From the NCBI RefSeq assembly GCF_012516475.1, contig NZ_CP051217.1:2046001-2110000 (forward strand): a stretch of DNA of 64,000 bases, given 5' to 3'. Below, piece by piece: positions 35,351-44,461 of this stretch. Made by a program: the position numbers and the translations under genes. The DNA is from Parasphingorhabdus halotolerans. GTDB lineage: Bacteria; Pseudomonadota; Alphaproteobacteria; Sphingomonadales; Sphingomonadaceae. The notes beneath the pieces were generated by a model. It was not told the DNA's origin. It did no database searches and saw nothing but the letters and a program-made list of their open reading frames with translations. The first letter of the stretch is position 1. Every line of letters starts with the position of its first letter.

Positions 35351-35379
35351 TCCCTAGTGCGGGAAACGGGCTTTCGCAA
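35351..35379 (-). promoter_or_regulatory. Candidate promoter of tRNA-Ser
   Basis: On the minus strand TTGCGA (35374-35379) is followed after 17 bases by TAGGGA (35351-35356), about 50 bases before the tRNA 5' end. A G-rich -10 box is common for stable-RNA promoters in this group. Confidence 0.4.
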
Positions 35380-35418
35380 GTGATTGTGTCGCGTTAGGAT
35401 GTCATCAAACATACAACA

Positions 35419-35512
35419 GCGTTCGTGCCGAGCTTCGCGAAGCATCACTTTATATACGCAAAGGTCGTTAAGCTTCGCTTGGCCTTCGGCTCGACAGGCT
35501 CAGGACGAACGG
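35419..35512. repeat. Inverted repeat, GACAGGCTCAG family, rearranged
   Basis: GCGTTCGTGCCGAGCTTCGC on the left, GGCTCGACAGGCTCAGGACG on the right, with extra GAAGC/GCTTC inverted segments between. It lies directly upstream of the first cyclophilin gene, whose ribosome-binding site follows it. Confidence 0.7.
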
Positions 35513-35529
35513 AATTTGGGGAAGATTAA

Positions 35530-36579
35530 ATGCAAAAATTGACCATTGTCGCTTCACTGGCCACCCTGTTGAGCACGATACCCGCCATCGCTCAGGAAGC
35601 CGAGAAACCGGAATTCCCCAGCCCCAATGAAATTGTCGACAAAGCCGCGCCGGAGCAATGGCGGGCGATTGCGGCGAGCGATTTGCTGGTGATGCAGCTA
35701 GTGCCCGATGCGGCGGGCAAAGACCGCCGCGTGGTCATCCAGCTGATGCCGGAACCCTTCTCGCAAGGCTGGATCCGCAATATCCGCAAGCTGGCGGCCG
35801 CGAACTGGTGGGACGGCACCAGCATCAACCGGGTGCAGGACAACTATGTCGTGCAATGGGGCGATGCGAGTGAGGAAAAGGCGCTGCCGGAGGGTTTGGA
35901 GACTGTGCCGGAAAGTGAGTATACTTCGACTTACAATGCTGGATTGTTTGATTTTGTATGGCGATATGATGGGCGGCAAAAGGCAGAATTCACAGAAATC
36001 CCTAGGCCCTCCTTAGTATCAGAGGCAAACAAAGCACCGCCACCAAATTTCGGTGATATTTTTGATGCGGTTGGCTTTATTGGTAGTATGCCGATCGCTA
36101 TGACATATAGTCGTCAGGTCGAGTATCGTGTAGGCCGTGTAAACAAACCAAACCAAATATGGCCCGTCCACTGCTACGGTATGGTCGGCGTTGGCCGCAA
36201 CTTGTCCCCCGATACCGGAAGCGGCGCGGAGCTCTACACCGTGATCGGCCATGCGCCGCGGCATCTGGATCGCAATATTGCCGTGGTCGGGCGCATTATC
36301 GAAGGTATCGAGCATCTCTCCAGCCTGCCGCGCGGAACCGGGCCTTTGGGCTTTTATGAAACCGCCGACGAGCGTGTGCCGATCCAGTCGATCCGCCTGG
36401 TCAGCGATCTTCCGACAGCCGACCAGCCGCGTTTTGAATATCTTAGTACCGAAGGCGAAACCTTCGCCCAATATGCCGATGCCAGAGCCAATCGCCGCGA
36501 TCCGTTTTTTATTATGCCTGCTGGCGGCGCGGATATTTGCAATATTCCGGTGCCGGTGCGGCGGGTGAAGGGAGAATGA
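35530..36579 (+). CDS. Exported cyclophilin-type peptidyl-prolyl isomerase, copy 1
   Basis: A 349-aa protein with signal peptide TIVASLATLLSTIPAIAQ. The cyclophilin fold runs from about 50 to 330, with NWWDGTSINRVQDNYVVQWG and CYGMVGVGRNLSPDTGSGAE, then VVGRIIEGIEHLSSLPRG, which are the cyclophilin substrate-pocket regions. It should assist folding of envelope proteins. The region 35925-36165 (residues about 133-212) is much more AT-rich and differs from copy 2. A paralogue lies 102 bases downstream on the same strand. The GGGGAAG site supports this start. Confidence 0.82.
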   Translation: MQKLTIVASLATLLSTIPAIAQEAEKPEFPSPNEIVDKAAPEQWRAIAASDLLVMQLVPDAAGKDRRVVIQLMPEPFSQGWIRNIRKLAAANWWDGTSINRVQDNYVVQWGDASEEKALPEGLETVPESEYTSTYNAGLFDFVWRYDGRQKAEFTEIPRPSLVSEANKAPPPNFGDIFDAVGFIGSMPIAMTYSRQVEYRVGRVNKPNQIWPVHCYGMVGVGRNLSPDTGSGAELYTVIGHAPRHLDRNIAVVGRIIEGIEHLSSLPRGTGPLGFYETADERVPIQSIRLVSDLPTADQPRFEYLSTEGETFAQYADARANRRDPFFIMPAGGADICNIPVPVRRVKGE

Positions 36580-36584
36580 CTGTG

Positions 36585-36602
36585 CTCCCGCTTTCTCGGG
36601 AG
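36585..36602. repeat. Short hairpin between the cyclophilin genes
   Basis: CTCCCG and CGGGAG arms with a six-base loop, 6 bases after the first cyclophilin stop. It has no T tract, so it may be an mRNA-stability hairpin and not a terminator. Confidence 0.4.
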
Positions 36603-36681
36603 AACGGGGTCTGAAATTGTGGTTTACCAACAAAGGAAAAATTGCCTTTCCTACAGGACTGCAAAACGCTAAAACCCGCCT

Positions 36682-37695
36682 ATGTCTGCCACCCCCGCAC
36701 TTTCCCCTTCTTCGCCTTCCCGGTTTTTTTCATCACTGACCCTGTCCTGTTTCCTGCTTTGCAGCACAGCGGCATTGGCACAGGATGATAGCACGCAAGC
36801 ACAAGACCCAACCCCCGAAGACGTGCTCGCCGCCGCGCCTGCCGAACACTGGTTGCCGATTCCAGTCAACGACCTGATGATTTTCACCCTGCCCGATGCG
36901 GCAGACGGAAAACCGCGCCAAGCGATCATCCAGCTGCTCCCCGCCAATCTCTCGGGCGGCCATGTGCGCAATGTTCGCAAGCTCGCGCAGAACCGCTGGT
37001 GGGACGGAACAAAAATCTACCGCGTCGCCAAGGACTTTGTCACCCAGTTCGGCGGCAATCCTGACGGCAAAGCGCTGCCCAAGAACCTTGAGACGGTGCC
37101 GGAAAGCGAATATTTTAACGCCGCACTGGGCGCAAGGAGCGATACGGATATGCAGGCGCTGGATGCCGCCGTCGCTTATGCAAACGCATATCAGAAGACC
37201 GACATCAAGCCGCTGATGAAAATCATTTATGAAAATACCGGCGCATCAAAAGTCGGCTTTGGCGCGGGCTGGCCGATTGGCAGCAAGACGATCGACGGCG
37301 AAATGAAATATTTTCCGATCACCTGCCGCGGTTCGCTGTCGCCGGCCCATTATGATCCACCAGATGCGGGCAGCGGCGCGGAAATTTCCGTGGTGACCGG
37401 CGAAGCAGCGCGCAGCCTTGATACGACGTTTGGCATGGTCGGACGGGTGATCGACGGGCTTGAGCATCTGGTGAATTTGCCGCCCGGTGACGCCGCTGGC
37501 GGTTTTTATGCCAGCAACAGCAGCCATATTCCGATCACATCCATTCGGCTGGCCAGCGAACTGCCTCTAGCCGAGCAGCCGCGCTATGAATATCTCGCGA
37601 GCTACAGCCCTTCCCTGTTGCAATATATCGCAGCGCATGGCGGCTATGGTAATATTTGCACAGTGGGTTATCCGACAAGATCGGCGGCACCATGA
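36682..37695 (+). CDS. Exported cyclophilin-type peptidyl-prolyl isomerase, copy 2
   Basis: A 337-aa paralogue of the upstream gene. The signal peptide ends CSTAALAQDD. Matching blocks are RQAIIQLLPANLSGGHVRNV, NRWWDGTKIYRVAKDFVTQFG, CRGSLSPAHYDPPDAGSGAE and GMVGRVIDGLEHLVNLPPG. The catalytic-type Arg of cyclophilins is not obvious in either copy, so isomerase activity is a family-based claim. The central segment (about 145-215) contains ALDAAVAYANAYQKTDIKPL and differs from copy 1. No ribosome-binding site is strong. Confidence 0.82.
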   Translation: MSATPALSPSSPSRFFSSLTLSCFLLCSTAALAQDDSTQAQDPTPEDVLAAAPAEHWLPIPVNDLMIFTLPDAADGKPRQAIIQLLPANLSGGHVRNVRKLAQNRWWDGTKIYRVAKDFVTQFGGNPDGKALPKNLETVPESEYFNAALGARSDTDMQALDAAVAYANAYQKTDIKPLMKIIYENTGASKVGFGAGWPIGSKTIDGEMKYFPITCRGSLSPAHYDPPDAGSGAEISVVTGEAARSLDTTFGMVGRVIDGLEHLVNLPPGDAAGGFYASNSSHIPITSIRLASELPLAEQPRYEYLASYSPSLLQYIAAHGGYGNICTVGYPTRSAAP

Positions 37696-37698
37696 ATC

Positions 37699-37781
37699 CG
37701 TCATTGCGAGAAGCGAAGCGACGCGGCAATCCAGAGCGGTACGTGCGGCCCTGGATTGCTTCGCTGCGCTCGTAATGACGG
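37699..37781. repeat. Inverted repeat, GCGAAGCGACGCGGCAATCC family
   Basis: Second copy of the element at 10239-10323: GTCATTGCGAGAAGCGAAGC and TTCGCTGCGCTCGTAATGAC ends, inner CAATCCAGAGC and CCTGGATTG arms. It follows the second cyclophilin stop by three bases. Confidence 0.85.
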
Positions 37782-37885
37782 AAAGCTACAATTGTTCACG
37801 CTACTATCCGGTTTATCTAACCCAAGGACAAAAAAGTCGATATAGGTTCATTTGAAACCAATTGGCCAATTGAAGGAATTGCCCC

Positions 37886-39001
37886 ATGCGCGTCGGAACC
37901 GTTAGAGAAATTAAAAACCATGAATATCGTGTTGGTCTGACGCCGGAATCGGTGCGCGAGCTTTCAGCGCACGGCCATGATGTCTGGGTGGAAACCGGCG
38001 CGGGTCTTGGCATTGGCGCTGAAGATAGCGAATATGTTGATGCCGGCGCGACGATCAAGCAAACTGCCGCCGAGCTGTTCGCCGAATGTGAAATGATCGT
38101 CAAGGTAAAGGAACCACAGGCCGCCGAACGGGCGATGCTGCGTGAAGGGCAGATCCTTTTCACTTATCTCCACCTTGCACCAGACCCCGAACAAACCGCC
38201 GATCTGGTGAAATCCAAAGCGATCTGCATCGCCTATGAGACTGTGACCGGTACTGGCGGATTGCCGCTGCTCAAACCGATGAGTCAGGTCGCGGGGCGGA
38301 TGTCGATCCAAGCAGGCGCGACGGCGCTGGAAAAAGCCCATGGCGGCCGCGGCATATTGCTGGGCGGTGTACCCGGTGTCGCGCCGGGCAAGGTCACGGT
38401 GATCGGCGGCGGCGTTGTTGGTTTTAACGCCGCGCAGATGGCGGCAGGCTTGGGCGCGGACGTAACAATATTGGACCGCAATCCCGATGTGCTGGAATCG
38501 GTCGGCACCCATTTCGAATCGCGAGCGAAAACACGATTCTCCAATAAAGCCAATATCGCAGAATGCGTCGCAGATGCCGATCTGGTGATCGGTGCGGTGC
38601 TGATTCCGGGCGCAGAGGCGCCCAAGCTGGTGACCCGCGAAATGCTCTCGACCATGCGGCCCGGCTCTGTTCTCTGCGATGTCGCGATTGACCAAGGGGG
38701 CTGTTTTGAAACCTCCAAAGCCACCACCCATGAAAACCCGACCTATGTGGTCGATGACATCGTCCACTATTGCGTTGCCAATATGCCGGGCGCCGTGTCG
38801 CGCACATCCACTTATGCGCTCAACAATGTCACTCTGCCCCATGCACTGGCGATTGCTGACAAGGGATGGGAAGTAGCGCTTCGGGATGACCATCATCTCG
38901 CCGCAGGGCTAAACGTCTGGAACGGCCATGTCACCTATAAGGCAGTCGCGGACGATTTGTGCTATGATTATATGCCGGTGTCAGAGATAGTCGGGAAATA
39001 A
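37886..39001 (+). CDS. ald: Alanine dehydrogenase
   Basis: NAD-dependent enzyme that reversibly deaminates L-alanine to pyruvate. The 371-aa protein opens with [20 protein letters not shown], has KVKEP with the substrate Lys, FTYLHLAPD (catalytic His), the Rossmann loop [20 protein letters not shown] near residue 172, and [20 protein letters not shown] with the catalytic Asp. All family landmarks are present. GAAGGA lies about 8 bases before the ATG. The gene stands alone between two repeat elements. Confidence 0.96.
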   Translation: MRVGTVREIKNHEYRVGLTPESVRELSAHGHDVWVETGAGLGIGAEDSEYVDAGATIKQTAAELFAECEMIVKVKEPQAAERAMLREGQILFTYLHLAPDPEQTADLVKSKAICIAYETVTGTGGLPLLKPMSQVAGRMSIQAGATALEKAHGGRGILLGGVPGVAPGKVTVIGGGVVGFNAAQMAAGLGADVTILDRNPDVLESVGTHFESRAKTRFSNKANIAECVADADLVIGAVLIPGAEAPKLVTREMLSTMRPGSVLCDVAIDQGGCFETSKATTHENPTYVVDDIVHYCVANMPGAVSRTSTYALNNVTLPHALAIADKGWEVALRDDHHLAAGLNVWNGHVTYKAVADDLCYDYMPVSEIVGK

Positions 39002-39026
39002 GGGAAATATCCAATATTTCCTCCCG

Positions 39027-39098
39027 CCGTTCGTGGTGAGCTTGTCGAACCGCTTACATTGACAGAAAACTGTCCTTCGACAAGCTCAGGACGAACGG
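39027..39098. repeat. Inverted repeat, GACAAGCTCAGGACG variant
   Basis: CCGTTCGTGGTGAGCTTGTC and GACAAGCTCAGGACGAACGG are nearly perfect arms of about 20 bases around the centre. It lies between ald and the SDR gene, whose AAAGGA ribosome-binding site comes just after it. Confidence 0.85.
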
Positions 39099-39118
39099 AT
39101 TTTTAAAAGGACAAACTC

Positions 39119-40102
39119 ATGGCAGCAGCAGATCAGAAACCGCTCGGTTCGGGTTTCCCCGCAAAAAGCGAACCGCATGAGATACTCGCCGGGATTGATT
39201 TGACCGGCAAGACCGCCATCGTCACCGGAGGCTATTCCGGCATAGGCCTGGAAACAACCCGGGCGTTGGCAAGCAAGGGCGCAAAAGTGATCGTTCCGGT
39301 GCGGGATGAAGCGAAAGCGGCGGAGAATCTGTCCGGCGTAGAAGGTGATGTTAGCTCCGCGACGATGGATTTGGCCAATCTCACATCGGTAAAATCCTTT
39401 GCAAACCAGATGACTGGAGAGTTGGAAAAGCTGGATATGCTGATCAACAATGCCGGGATTATGGCCTGCCCTCTGAAACGGGTCGGTCCCGAAAATAGCA
39501 ATGGCTGGGAAAGCCAGTTTGGCGTCAATCATATGGGTCATTTTGCGCTGACCAAAGCGCTAATGCCGCTGCTCGAGCAAGCGGATGCTCCGCGTGTGGT
39601 CGCGCTGTCTTCGATCGCCCACAAACGCAACGGGATTTTATGGGATGATATCCAGTTTGAAAATAGCGAATATCAAAAATGGGTTGCCTACGCGCAAGCC
39701 AAGAGCGCCAATGCGCTGTTTGCCAATGGCTTGAGCCGACGGATGGCCCGCTTTGGTGGTCGCGCTTTTTCTGTCCATCCTGGCGGTATATTTACGCCGC
39801 TGCAACGGTATCTGCCGATTGAAGAGCAAGTCGAATTGGGCTGGCTCAACAAGGACGGATCTGTGCCGCCAATGGTTGCGGAGATTTTCAAATCCACGAC
39901 CCAGGGCTGCACAACAAGCCTATGGGCCGCGACATCGCCGATGCTGGATGGCAAGCATGGACTCTATTGTGAAGATTGTGATGTTGCTCAGCTGATGGAT
40001 GAAAAATCACCACCGTTTCTCCATGTAGCCCCGCACGCCTGCGACGATGAAAGCGCAGAACGCTTGTGGGATATCAGCGAGAAGTTGCTTGCCGAAGCCT
40101 GA
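39119..40102 (+). CDS. Short-chain dehydrogenase/reductase (retinol-dehydrogenase-like)
   Basis: A cytoplasmic NAD(P)-dependent oxidoreductase of 327 aa. The cofactor loop is IVTGGYSGIGLETTRALASK near residue 36, LINNAGIMACPL follows, the catalytic Ser is in VVALSSIAHKRN, and the Tyr-x3-Lys is in WVAYAQAKSANALFANGLS. Length and the GGRAFSVHPGGI block fit the classical SDR group that includes retinol and other lipophilic alcohol dehydrogenases. The substrate cannot be told. A monocistronic gene behind a repeat. Confidence 0.87.
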   Translation: MAAADQKPLGSGFPAKSEPHEILAGIDLTGKTAIVTGGYSGIGLETTRALASKGAKVIVPVRDEAKAAENLSGVEGDVSSATMDLANLTSVKSFANQMTGELEKLDMLINNAGIMACPLKRVGPENSNGWESQFGVNHMGHFALTKALMPLLEQADAPRVVALSSIAHKRNGILWDDIQFENSEYQKWVAYAQAKSANALFANGLSRRMARFGGRAFSVHPGGIFTPLQRYLPIEEQVELGWLNKDGSVPPMVAEIFKSTTQGCTTSLWAATSPMLDGKHGLYCEDCDVAQLMDEKSPPFLHVAPHACDDESAERLWDISEKLLAEA

Positions 40103-40147
40103 GTTTTCTATCGGTGGATATTTGAAAACAGAAAGCGTGCCGCGAGC

Positions 40148-40669
40148 ATGAAAATAGCAGTCGCGCAAGCGTCCGACATTCGGGCATTACATCTACTGGT
40201 GGAATCCGCCTATCGCGGTGACAGCGCCAAGAAAGGCTGGACGCATGAGGCCGATTTACTGGGCGGCCAACGTACCGACCTAGCGTCTCTAAAGACAATA
40301 TTGGACGACCCCGGGCAGGCGATGCTCACCGCCAGAGATTATGGTGATGGGCTCATCGGTTGTGTTCAACTCGAGCGGAAGTCGAGCGATACAGCCTATC
40401 TCGGCATGTTGACCGTTCATCCGGATATTCAGGCGAAGGGCCTTGGCAAGGAGCTGCTGGCAGCCAGCGAAGAATTCGTCGCGAGCCAATGGCAGGTAGG
40501 TGCGATTGAAATGACCGTGATCAAACAACGCCTTGAGCTAATCGCATATTACGAACGGCGCGGTTACGCAATGACCGGAGAGAAACGACCGTTTCCGCTG
40601 GATGATCCGAAATATGGTATGCCAAAAACACGGGAACTGGAATTTCTGGTGTTGCGCAAGGCGCTCTAG
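40148..40669 (+). CDS. GNAT family N-acetyltransferase
   Basis: A 173-aa acetyltransferase. It opens MKIAVAQASDIRALHLLVES; the central LGMLTVHPDIQAKGLGKELL carries the acetyl-CoA loop (AKGLGK), and ELIAYYERRGYAMTGEKRPF is the conserved C-terminal strand-helix. The GWTHEADLLGGQRTD segment suggests a small-molecule or amino-acid acetyltransferase, substrate unknown. Its 3' end overlaps the convergent rpoN stop by four bases. Confidence 0.85.
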   Translation: MKIAVAQASDIRALHLLVESAYRGDSAKKGWTHEADLLGGQRTDLASLKTILDDPGQAMLTARDYGDGLIGCVQLERKSSDTAYLGMLTVHPDIQAKGLGKELLAASEEFVASQWQVGAIEMTVIKQRLELIAYYERRGYAMTGEKRPFPLDDPKYGMPKTRELEFLVLRKAL

Positions 40670-42189
40670 GCAGCCTTGCCTTCAAGTGCTTTTTGCCGTC
40701 GGCGTTGCACCGAACTGCCGAGGCCGAGAGCTTCGCGATATTTGGCTACCGTTCGGCGAGCGATATCAAAGCCCTTGGCCTTGAGCAAAACGACCAGCTT
40801 GTCATCGGACAGGATTTTCTTGGGGTCTTCATTGTCGATCAGCGATTTGATGTGGCTTTTAACCGCCTCGGCTGATGCCGCCTCACCGCCGGTGGAAGAC
40901 TGAATACCGCTCGTAAAGAAATATTTAAGCTCGAATGTCCCCCGCGAACAGGAGAGATATTTATTGGAGGTTACCCGGCTCACCGTCGACTCATGCATCT
41001 CGATTTCATCGGCAACATTCTTGAGCGTCAACGGTCGCAGATGCTCAACCCCTTTGCGAAAAAACGCTTCTTGCTGCTTCACGATCTCGGTAGCAACTTT
41101 CACGATTGTCCGCTGACGCTGATCCAGTGCTTTGATCAACCAGCTGGCATCGGCGAGACATTCATTCAGCCATTCTTTCGAGGCCTTGTCCTGCGCGCCG
41201 TCTTTCAGCTCGGTAAAATAGGTGCGGTTGACCAGCACTTTGGGAAGCGTGGCGCTGTTCACTTCGATAATCCATTTGCCGGCCCGCTCGGCGATGAAAA
41301 TATCAGGCACCACCGCCTGCACATCGCCGCCGCCAATTTTGCATCCCGGCTTGGGATCATATGCGCGAAGTTCTGATATCATATCCATCAGATCTTCATC
41401 GTCGACGCCGCAAATTCTCTTTAGTTGCGGCAGTGCTCCCTTTGCTAGCACATCCAGATTGTCAATAAGCCGCGCCATCGCCGGATCATAGCGGTCCGCT
41501 TCTTTTGCCTGCAGCGCAAGACATTCGGAAAGATCCCGCGCGCCAACGCCGACGGGCTCGAGACTTTGCACCTCGGTCAATATCCGCTCAACATCATGCA
41601 ACTGAACGCCGAGCCGATGTGCCAGTTCCAGCAGATCAGCTTGCAGATATCCGCATTCATCAATCTGGTCGATAATATGCTGGGCAATAAATAAATCCGT
41701 ACCCGACAATATCGCGCCCGCTTGTTCCATCAGATGATCTGCAAGTGTGATCTCCGCAACCAGCATATTTTCAAAGTCTGGCGCTTCACCGCCCATAGAA
41801 CCACTGCCGGGCGAACTCGCGCCATTTAGTCCCAACTGCCCATCGAGTGCGCCATCGCTATCTGACAGGCTGTTGCTAGAAAATTGGTCCGCGTCGCCCT
41901 GCATGTCCAAAGGCGCTTCGGACTCTGCCGGGCCAGCAGATAGTATCTCGTCACTGCCCTGCTCGCCTGGTTCCGGCTTTGCTTGCCCGCCATCGTCATT
42001 GTTATTTTCGGCTGACAGGTCTCCGGTTTCCAGAAGAGGGTTTTTTTCGATCTCGTCGGAAATATAAGTTTCCAGCTCCAGATTGGACAGTGCCAGAAGC
42101 TTGATCGCCTGCTGCAATTGCGGCGTCATCACCAAAGACTGGCTCTGCCGTAGATCGAGGCGTGGGCCTATTGCCATTATTTGAGACAT
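40666..42189 (-). CDS. rpoN: RNA polymerase sigma-54 factor
   Basis: Alternative sigma factor that needs AAA+ enhancer-binding proteins. The product is 507 aa from MSQIMAIGPRLDL; an open frame 34 codons longer is not family-like. Region I is LRQSQSLVMTPQLQQAIKLL, region II is acidic (about 55-140), the core-binding domain is in the middle, the helix-turn-helix contains ESTVSRVTSNKYLSC, and the RpoN box ARRTVAKYREALG is near the end. It follows lptB by seven bases, the usual order in proteobacteria. No enhancer-binding protein gene is in the window. Confidence 0.96.
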   Translation of the reverse strand: MSQIMAIGPRLDLRQSQSLVMTPQLQQAIKLLALSNLELETYISDEIEKNPLLETGDLSAENNNDDGGQAKPEPGEQGSDEILSAGPAESEAPLDMQGDADQFSSNSLSDSDGALDGQLGLNGASSPGSGSMGGEAPDFENMLVAEITLADHLMEQAGAILSGTDLFIAQHIIDQIDECGYLQADLLELAHRLGVQLHDVERILTEVQSLEPVGVGARDLSECLALQAKEADRYDPAMARLIDNLDVLAKGALPQLKRICGVDDEDLMDMISELRAYDPKPGCKIGGGDVQAVVPDIFIAERAGKWIIEVNSATLPKVLVNRTYFTELKDGAQDKASKEWLNECLADASWLIKALDQRQRTIVKVATEIVKQQEAFFRKGVEHLRPLTLKNVADEIEMHESTVSRVTSNKYLSCSRGTFELKYFFTSGIQSSTGGEAASAEAVKSHIKSLIDNEDPKKILSDDKLVVLLKAKGFDIARRTVAKYREALGLGSSVQRRRQKALEGKAA

Positions 42190-42196
42190 TCCATAA

Positions 42197-42991
42197 TCAC
42201 AGCGCGAACCCCTCGCCAAGGTAGAGGCGACGGACATTCTCATCGGCGACGAGCGCTTCAGGGCTTCCGGCAAATAATACCTGGCCGTCATAGATTATGC
42301 AGGCGCGGTCGACGATATCGAGTGTTTCGCGAACATTATGGTCCGTGATCAACACACCAATGCCACGGTTTTTCAATTGCACGACAAGGTCGCGAATGTC
42401 GGATATCGAGATCGGATCGATCCCGGCAAACGGCTCATCCAGCAGTACGATCGACGGGCTGGCCGCCAGTGCCCGCGCTATCTCGCAGCGCCGCCGTTCA
42501 CCACCGGAAAGCGCCATGGCCGGAGAACTCCGCAACTTTGTAAGGCCAAACTCATCCAGCAACCGGTCAAGTGTCTCTGCCCGCACAGCTTTGTCAATTT
42601 CAACCATCTCCAGCACAGCAATGATATTTTGCTCCACTGTCATGCCACGGAAAATTGAGGTTTCTTGCGGGAGATACCCCAAACCCAATATCGCCCGGCG
42701 ATACATAGGAAGCGGCGTAATATCTTCTCCATCCAGCATGATCCGTCCGGCGTCGGGTCGCACGAGACCCATTACAGAATAGAAGCAGGTCGTTTTACCA
42801 GCCCCGTTTGGCCCGAGCAGTCCGACAACTTCACCTCGCCCTACGGACAGGGATACATCCGAAAGCACTGCTCTTTTGTCATAGCTTTTCGCTATTGATA
42901 CGACAGCAAGTCCATGTTCCATCGCATCGCTGGCCATGGCAGCGCCGGGATCAGCCATTGCAGGCATATCAAGAGGGGATAGGTTGTCCAT
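42197..42991 (-). CDS. lptB: LPS export ABC transporter ATPase LptB
   Basis: Cytoplasmic ATPase of the LptB2FG complex, which extracts lipopolysaccharide from the inner membrane. The 264-aa protein has Walker A LGPNGAGKTTCFY, Q-loop LPQETSIFRG, signature ALSGGERRRCEIARAL, Walker B IVLLDEPFAGIDP and the H-loop LITDHNVRETLDI. An N-terminal extension of about 25 residues precedes the family start. It lies 211 bases after lptA and directly before rpoN. lptF/G are not in the window. Confidence 0.96.
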   Translation of the reverse strand: MDNLSPLDMPAMADPGAAMASDAMEHGLAVVSIAKSYDKRAVLSDVSLSVGRGEVVGLLGPNGAGKTTCFYSVMGLVRPDAGRIMLDGEDITPLPMYRRAILGLGYLPQETSIFRGMTVEQNIIAVLEMVEIDKAVRAETLDRLLDEFGLTKLRSSPAMALSGGERRRCEIARALAASPSIVLLDEPFAGIDPISISDIRDLVVQLKNRGIGVLITDHNVRETLDIVDRACIIYDGQVLFAGSPEALVADENVRRLYLGEGFAL

Positions 42992-43202
42992 TTGTGTCTT
43001 TCGTTACCATCCGGGTTTGCACCGGATATGATTGTCCAATGGTTAACAGCATGGCCCAATTCCATCGAAATTGGCAAGCTTTATGCATGATCGATCGAAA
43101 ATGGAGCTTTCTGGCCAGATGTTCAACGCCAGGGTGTCAAAAAACAGCCAGTCAGCAGCAATTCTGGATCTTGAGCGCTAATTTTAGACCTCTCGGCGAG
43201 GA
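42992..43202. other. 211-base gap between lptA and lptB
   Basis: No gene is supported here. In most relatives lptA and lptB are nearly contiguous, so this gap could hold an internal promoter for lptB-rpoN. I see no clear promoter or terminator. Confidence 0.4.
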
Positions 43203-43754
43203 TCAGTTTTTGCGTTGCGGCACTGTAAATGTGCCAGTAACCCGGCCGCCTGAATTGCTCGTATTGGGAGCGGAACCGCCAGCAGCCCGCCCATCAATCG
43301 TTGACCTACCAGAATTGAGATCAATAATCACCCGGCCGCCCGATAGGCGATTGCCATTGCTTTGAGTCAATGTAACGCCGCCAACCATGGTGATCAGTCT
43401 GCGGTTGAGGTCATAAATTGCGACATCGCCTCGTGCTTTATCCCCGGATTTGGTAATTGTAACGCCACCCGCAGCATCAATCCGGTTCACATCAATGCCG
43501 CCGCTATTGCTATAGGCGACGGTCATCCGCGACGCATTTAGGACTAGTCCAGCCTGCTCGACCCGGACGGCACCGGAGAGCACCACGCGGTCAGCGCGGT
43601 CTTGTACTTCGATACGGCCAGCATTGAAGTTCACTGGCGCATTGGAATTATGCCCGCCAAAAACCTGCGCCGGAGCTGGTCCAGCGATAGCCAATAGGGC
43701 CAGAGCCGGTAAAGCAGCTCCCAAAGTTATGAAAGAGGCGGTTCGCATTGTCAT
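43203..43754 (-). CDS. lptA: LPS transport periplasmic protein LptA
   Basis: Periplasmic bridge protein of the Lpt machinery, 183 aa. A signal peptide (LPALALLAIAGPAPAQV) leads to the OstA-like beta-jellyroll with INVQ-type strands (INFNAG, RIEVQDRADRVVLSGAVRVE, MTVAYSNSGGIDVNRIDAAG) and ends in a short basic tail GTFTVPQRKN. The ATG directly follows the lptC stop, so they are translated together. Confidence 0.92.
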   Translation of the reverse strand: MTMRTASFITLGAALPALALLAIAGPAPAQVFGGHNSNAPVNFNAGRIEVQDRADRVVLSGAVRVEQAGLVLNASRMTVAYSNSGGIDVNRIDAAGGVTITKSGDKARGDVAIYDLNRRLITMVGGVTLTQSNGNRLSGGRVIIDLNSGRSTIDGRAAGGSAPNTSNSGGRVTGTFTVPQRKN

Positions 43755-44399
43755 TTATCGTCTTCTTAATCCATTTTGTTCGATACGCAACTGGGCGTTG
43801 CCATCTAACGTTACCGTTCTGGCTTCCATATCCGCCATTAGCCTGTCAGCGCGAAAGGTGCCGATATTGGTTCGCCCTTTTACAGCACCATCGCTTTTTA
43901 GGGTACGGGCTTTCAAATCCACGGTCACATTATCGGTAGTCAACCGATATCCACCTGCCGCTTCGAGATGCAAAGGCCCGTCAACCTTGACATTTTCGCG
44001 GTCCATATCATATCGCCCCTGGCCTGCCTGGATTTGTGCCGGACCTTCGTTGAGCAAAATCCGCGCCGACAGGTCTTTGAGCTGAACCACCGGCTCACTA
44101 GACGATTTTTGAACCGCCGACCCGGCTTTGATCGAAAATGGTCGCCCTTGCCCATCTTCACCTCGATATAGCGCTTCTGTTACGCGCATGCGTTCTTTTG
44201 CGACATCGACACTGTTCTTATCCAGCACAAAGCTCAGTTCGCCGCTCATCGTAAACGGAGCCAATGCCAGCACCGCCGCCAATGCCCCTACACCGAGCGG
44301 CAGTATAATCCTGAGCAACTTAACATTGCGATCATGACGGCTGCCAGGAGAGGCAAATATCTGTCGCTTGCTTTTTCGATGTTCGATCAATTCCGTCAT
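43755..44399 (-). CDS. lptC: LPS export protein LptC
   Basis: Inner-membrane anchored protein of 214 aa that passes LPS from LptBFG to LptA. One membrane segment (IILPLGVGALAAVLALAPF, about 31-49) precedes a jellyroll domain with LSARILLNEGPAQIQAGQG and VKGRTNIGTFRADRLMADME, which matches the LptC/YrbK pattern. It lies between rnd and lptA in the conserved block rnd-lptC-lptA-lptB-rpoN. Confidence 0.9.
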   Translation of the reverse strand: MTELIEHRKSKRQIFASPGSRHDRNVKLLRIILPLGVGALAAVLALAPFTMSGELSFVLDKNSVDVAKERMRVTEALYRGEDGQGRPFSIKAGSAVQKSSSEPVVQLKDLSARILLNEGPAQIQAGQGRYDMDRENVKVDGPLHLEAAGGYRLTTDNVTVDLKARTLKSDGAVKGRTNIGTFRADRLMADMEARTVTLDGNAQLRIEQNGLRRR

Positions 44400-44461
44400 T
44401 TCGCGCCTATTAAACCGCTTTCCCGCGTTTATGGTAGCTGAACTCGATTTGGTTATTAAAC

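Noticed and set aside
42190..42291. Longer rpoN start
   Set aside because: The 34 added residues overlap the end of lptB and do not resemble sigma-54 region I.
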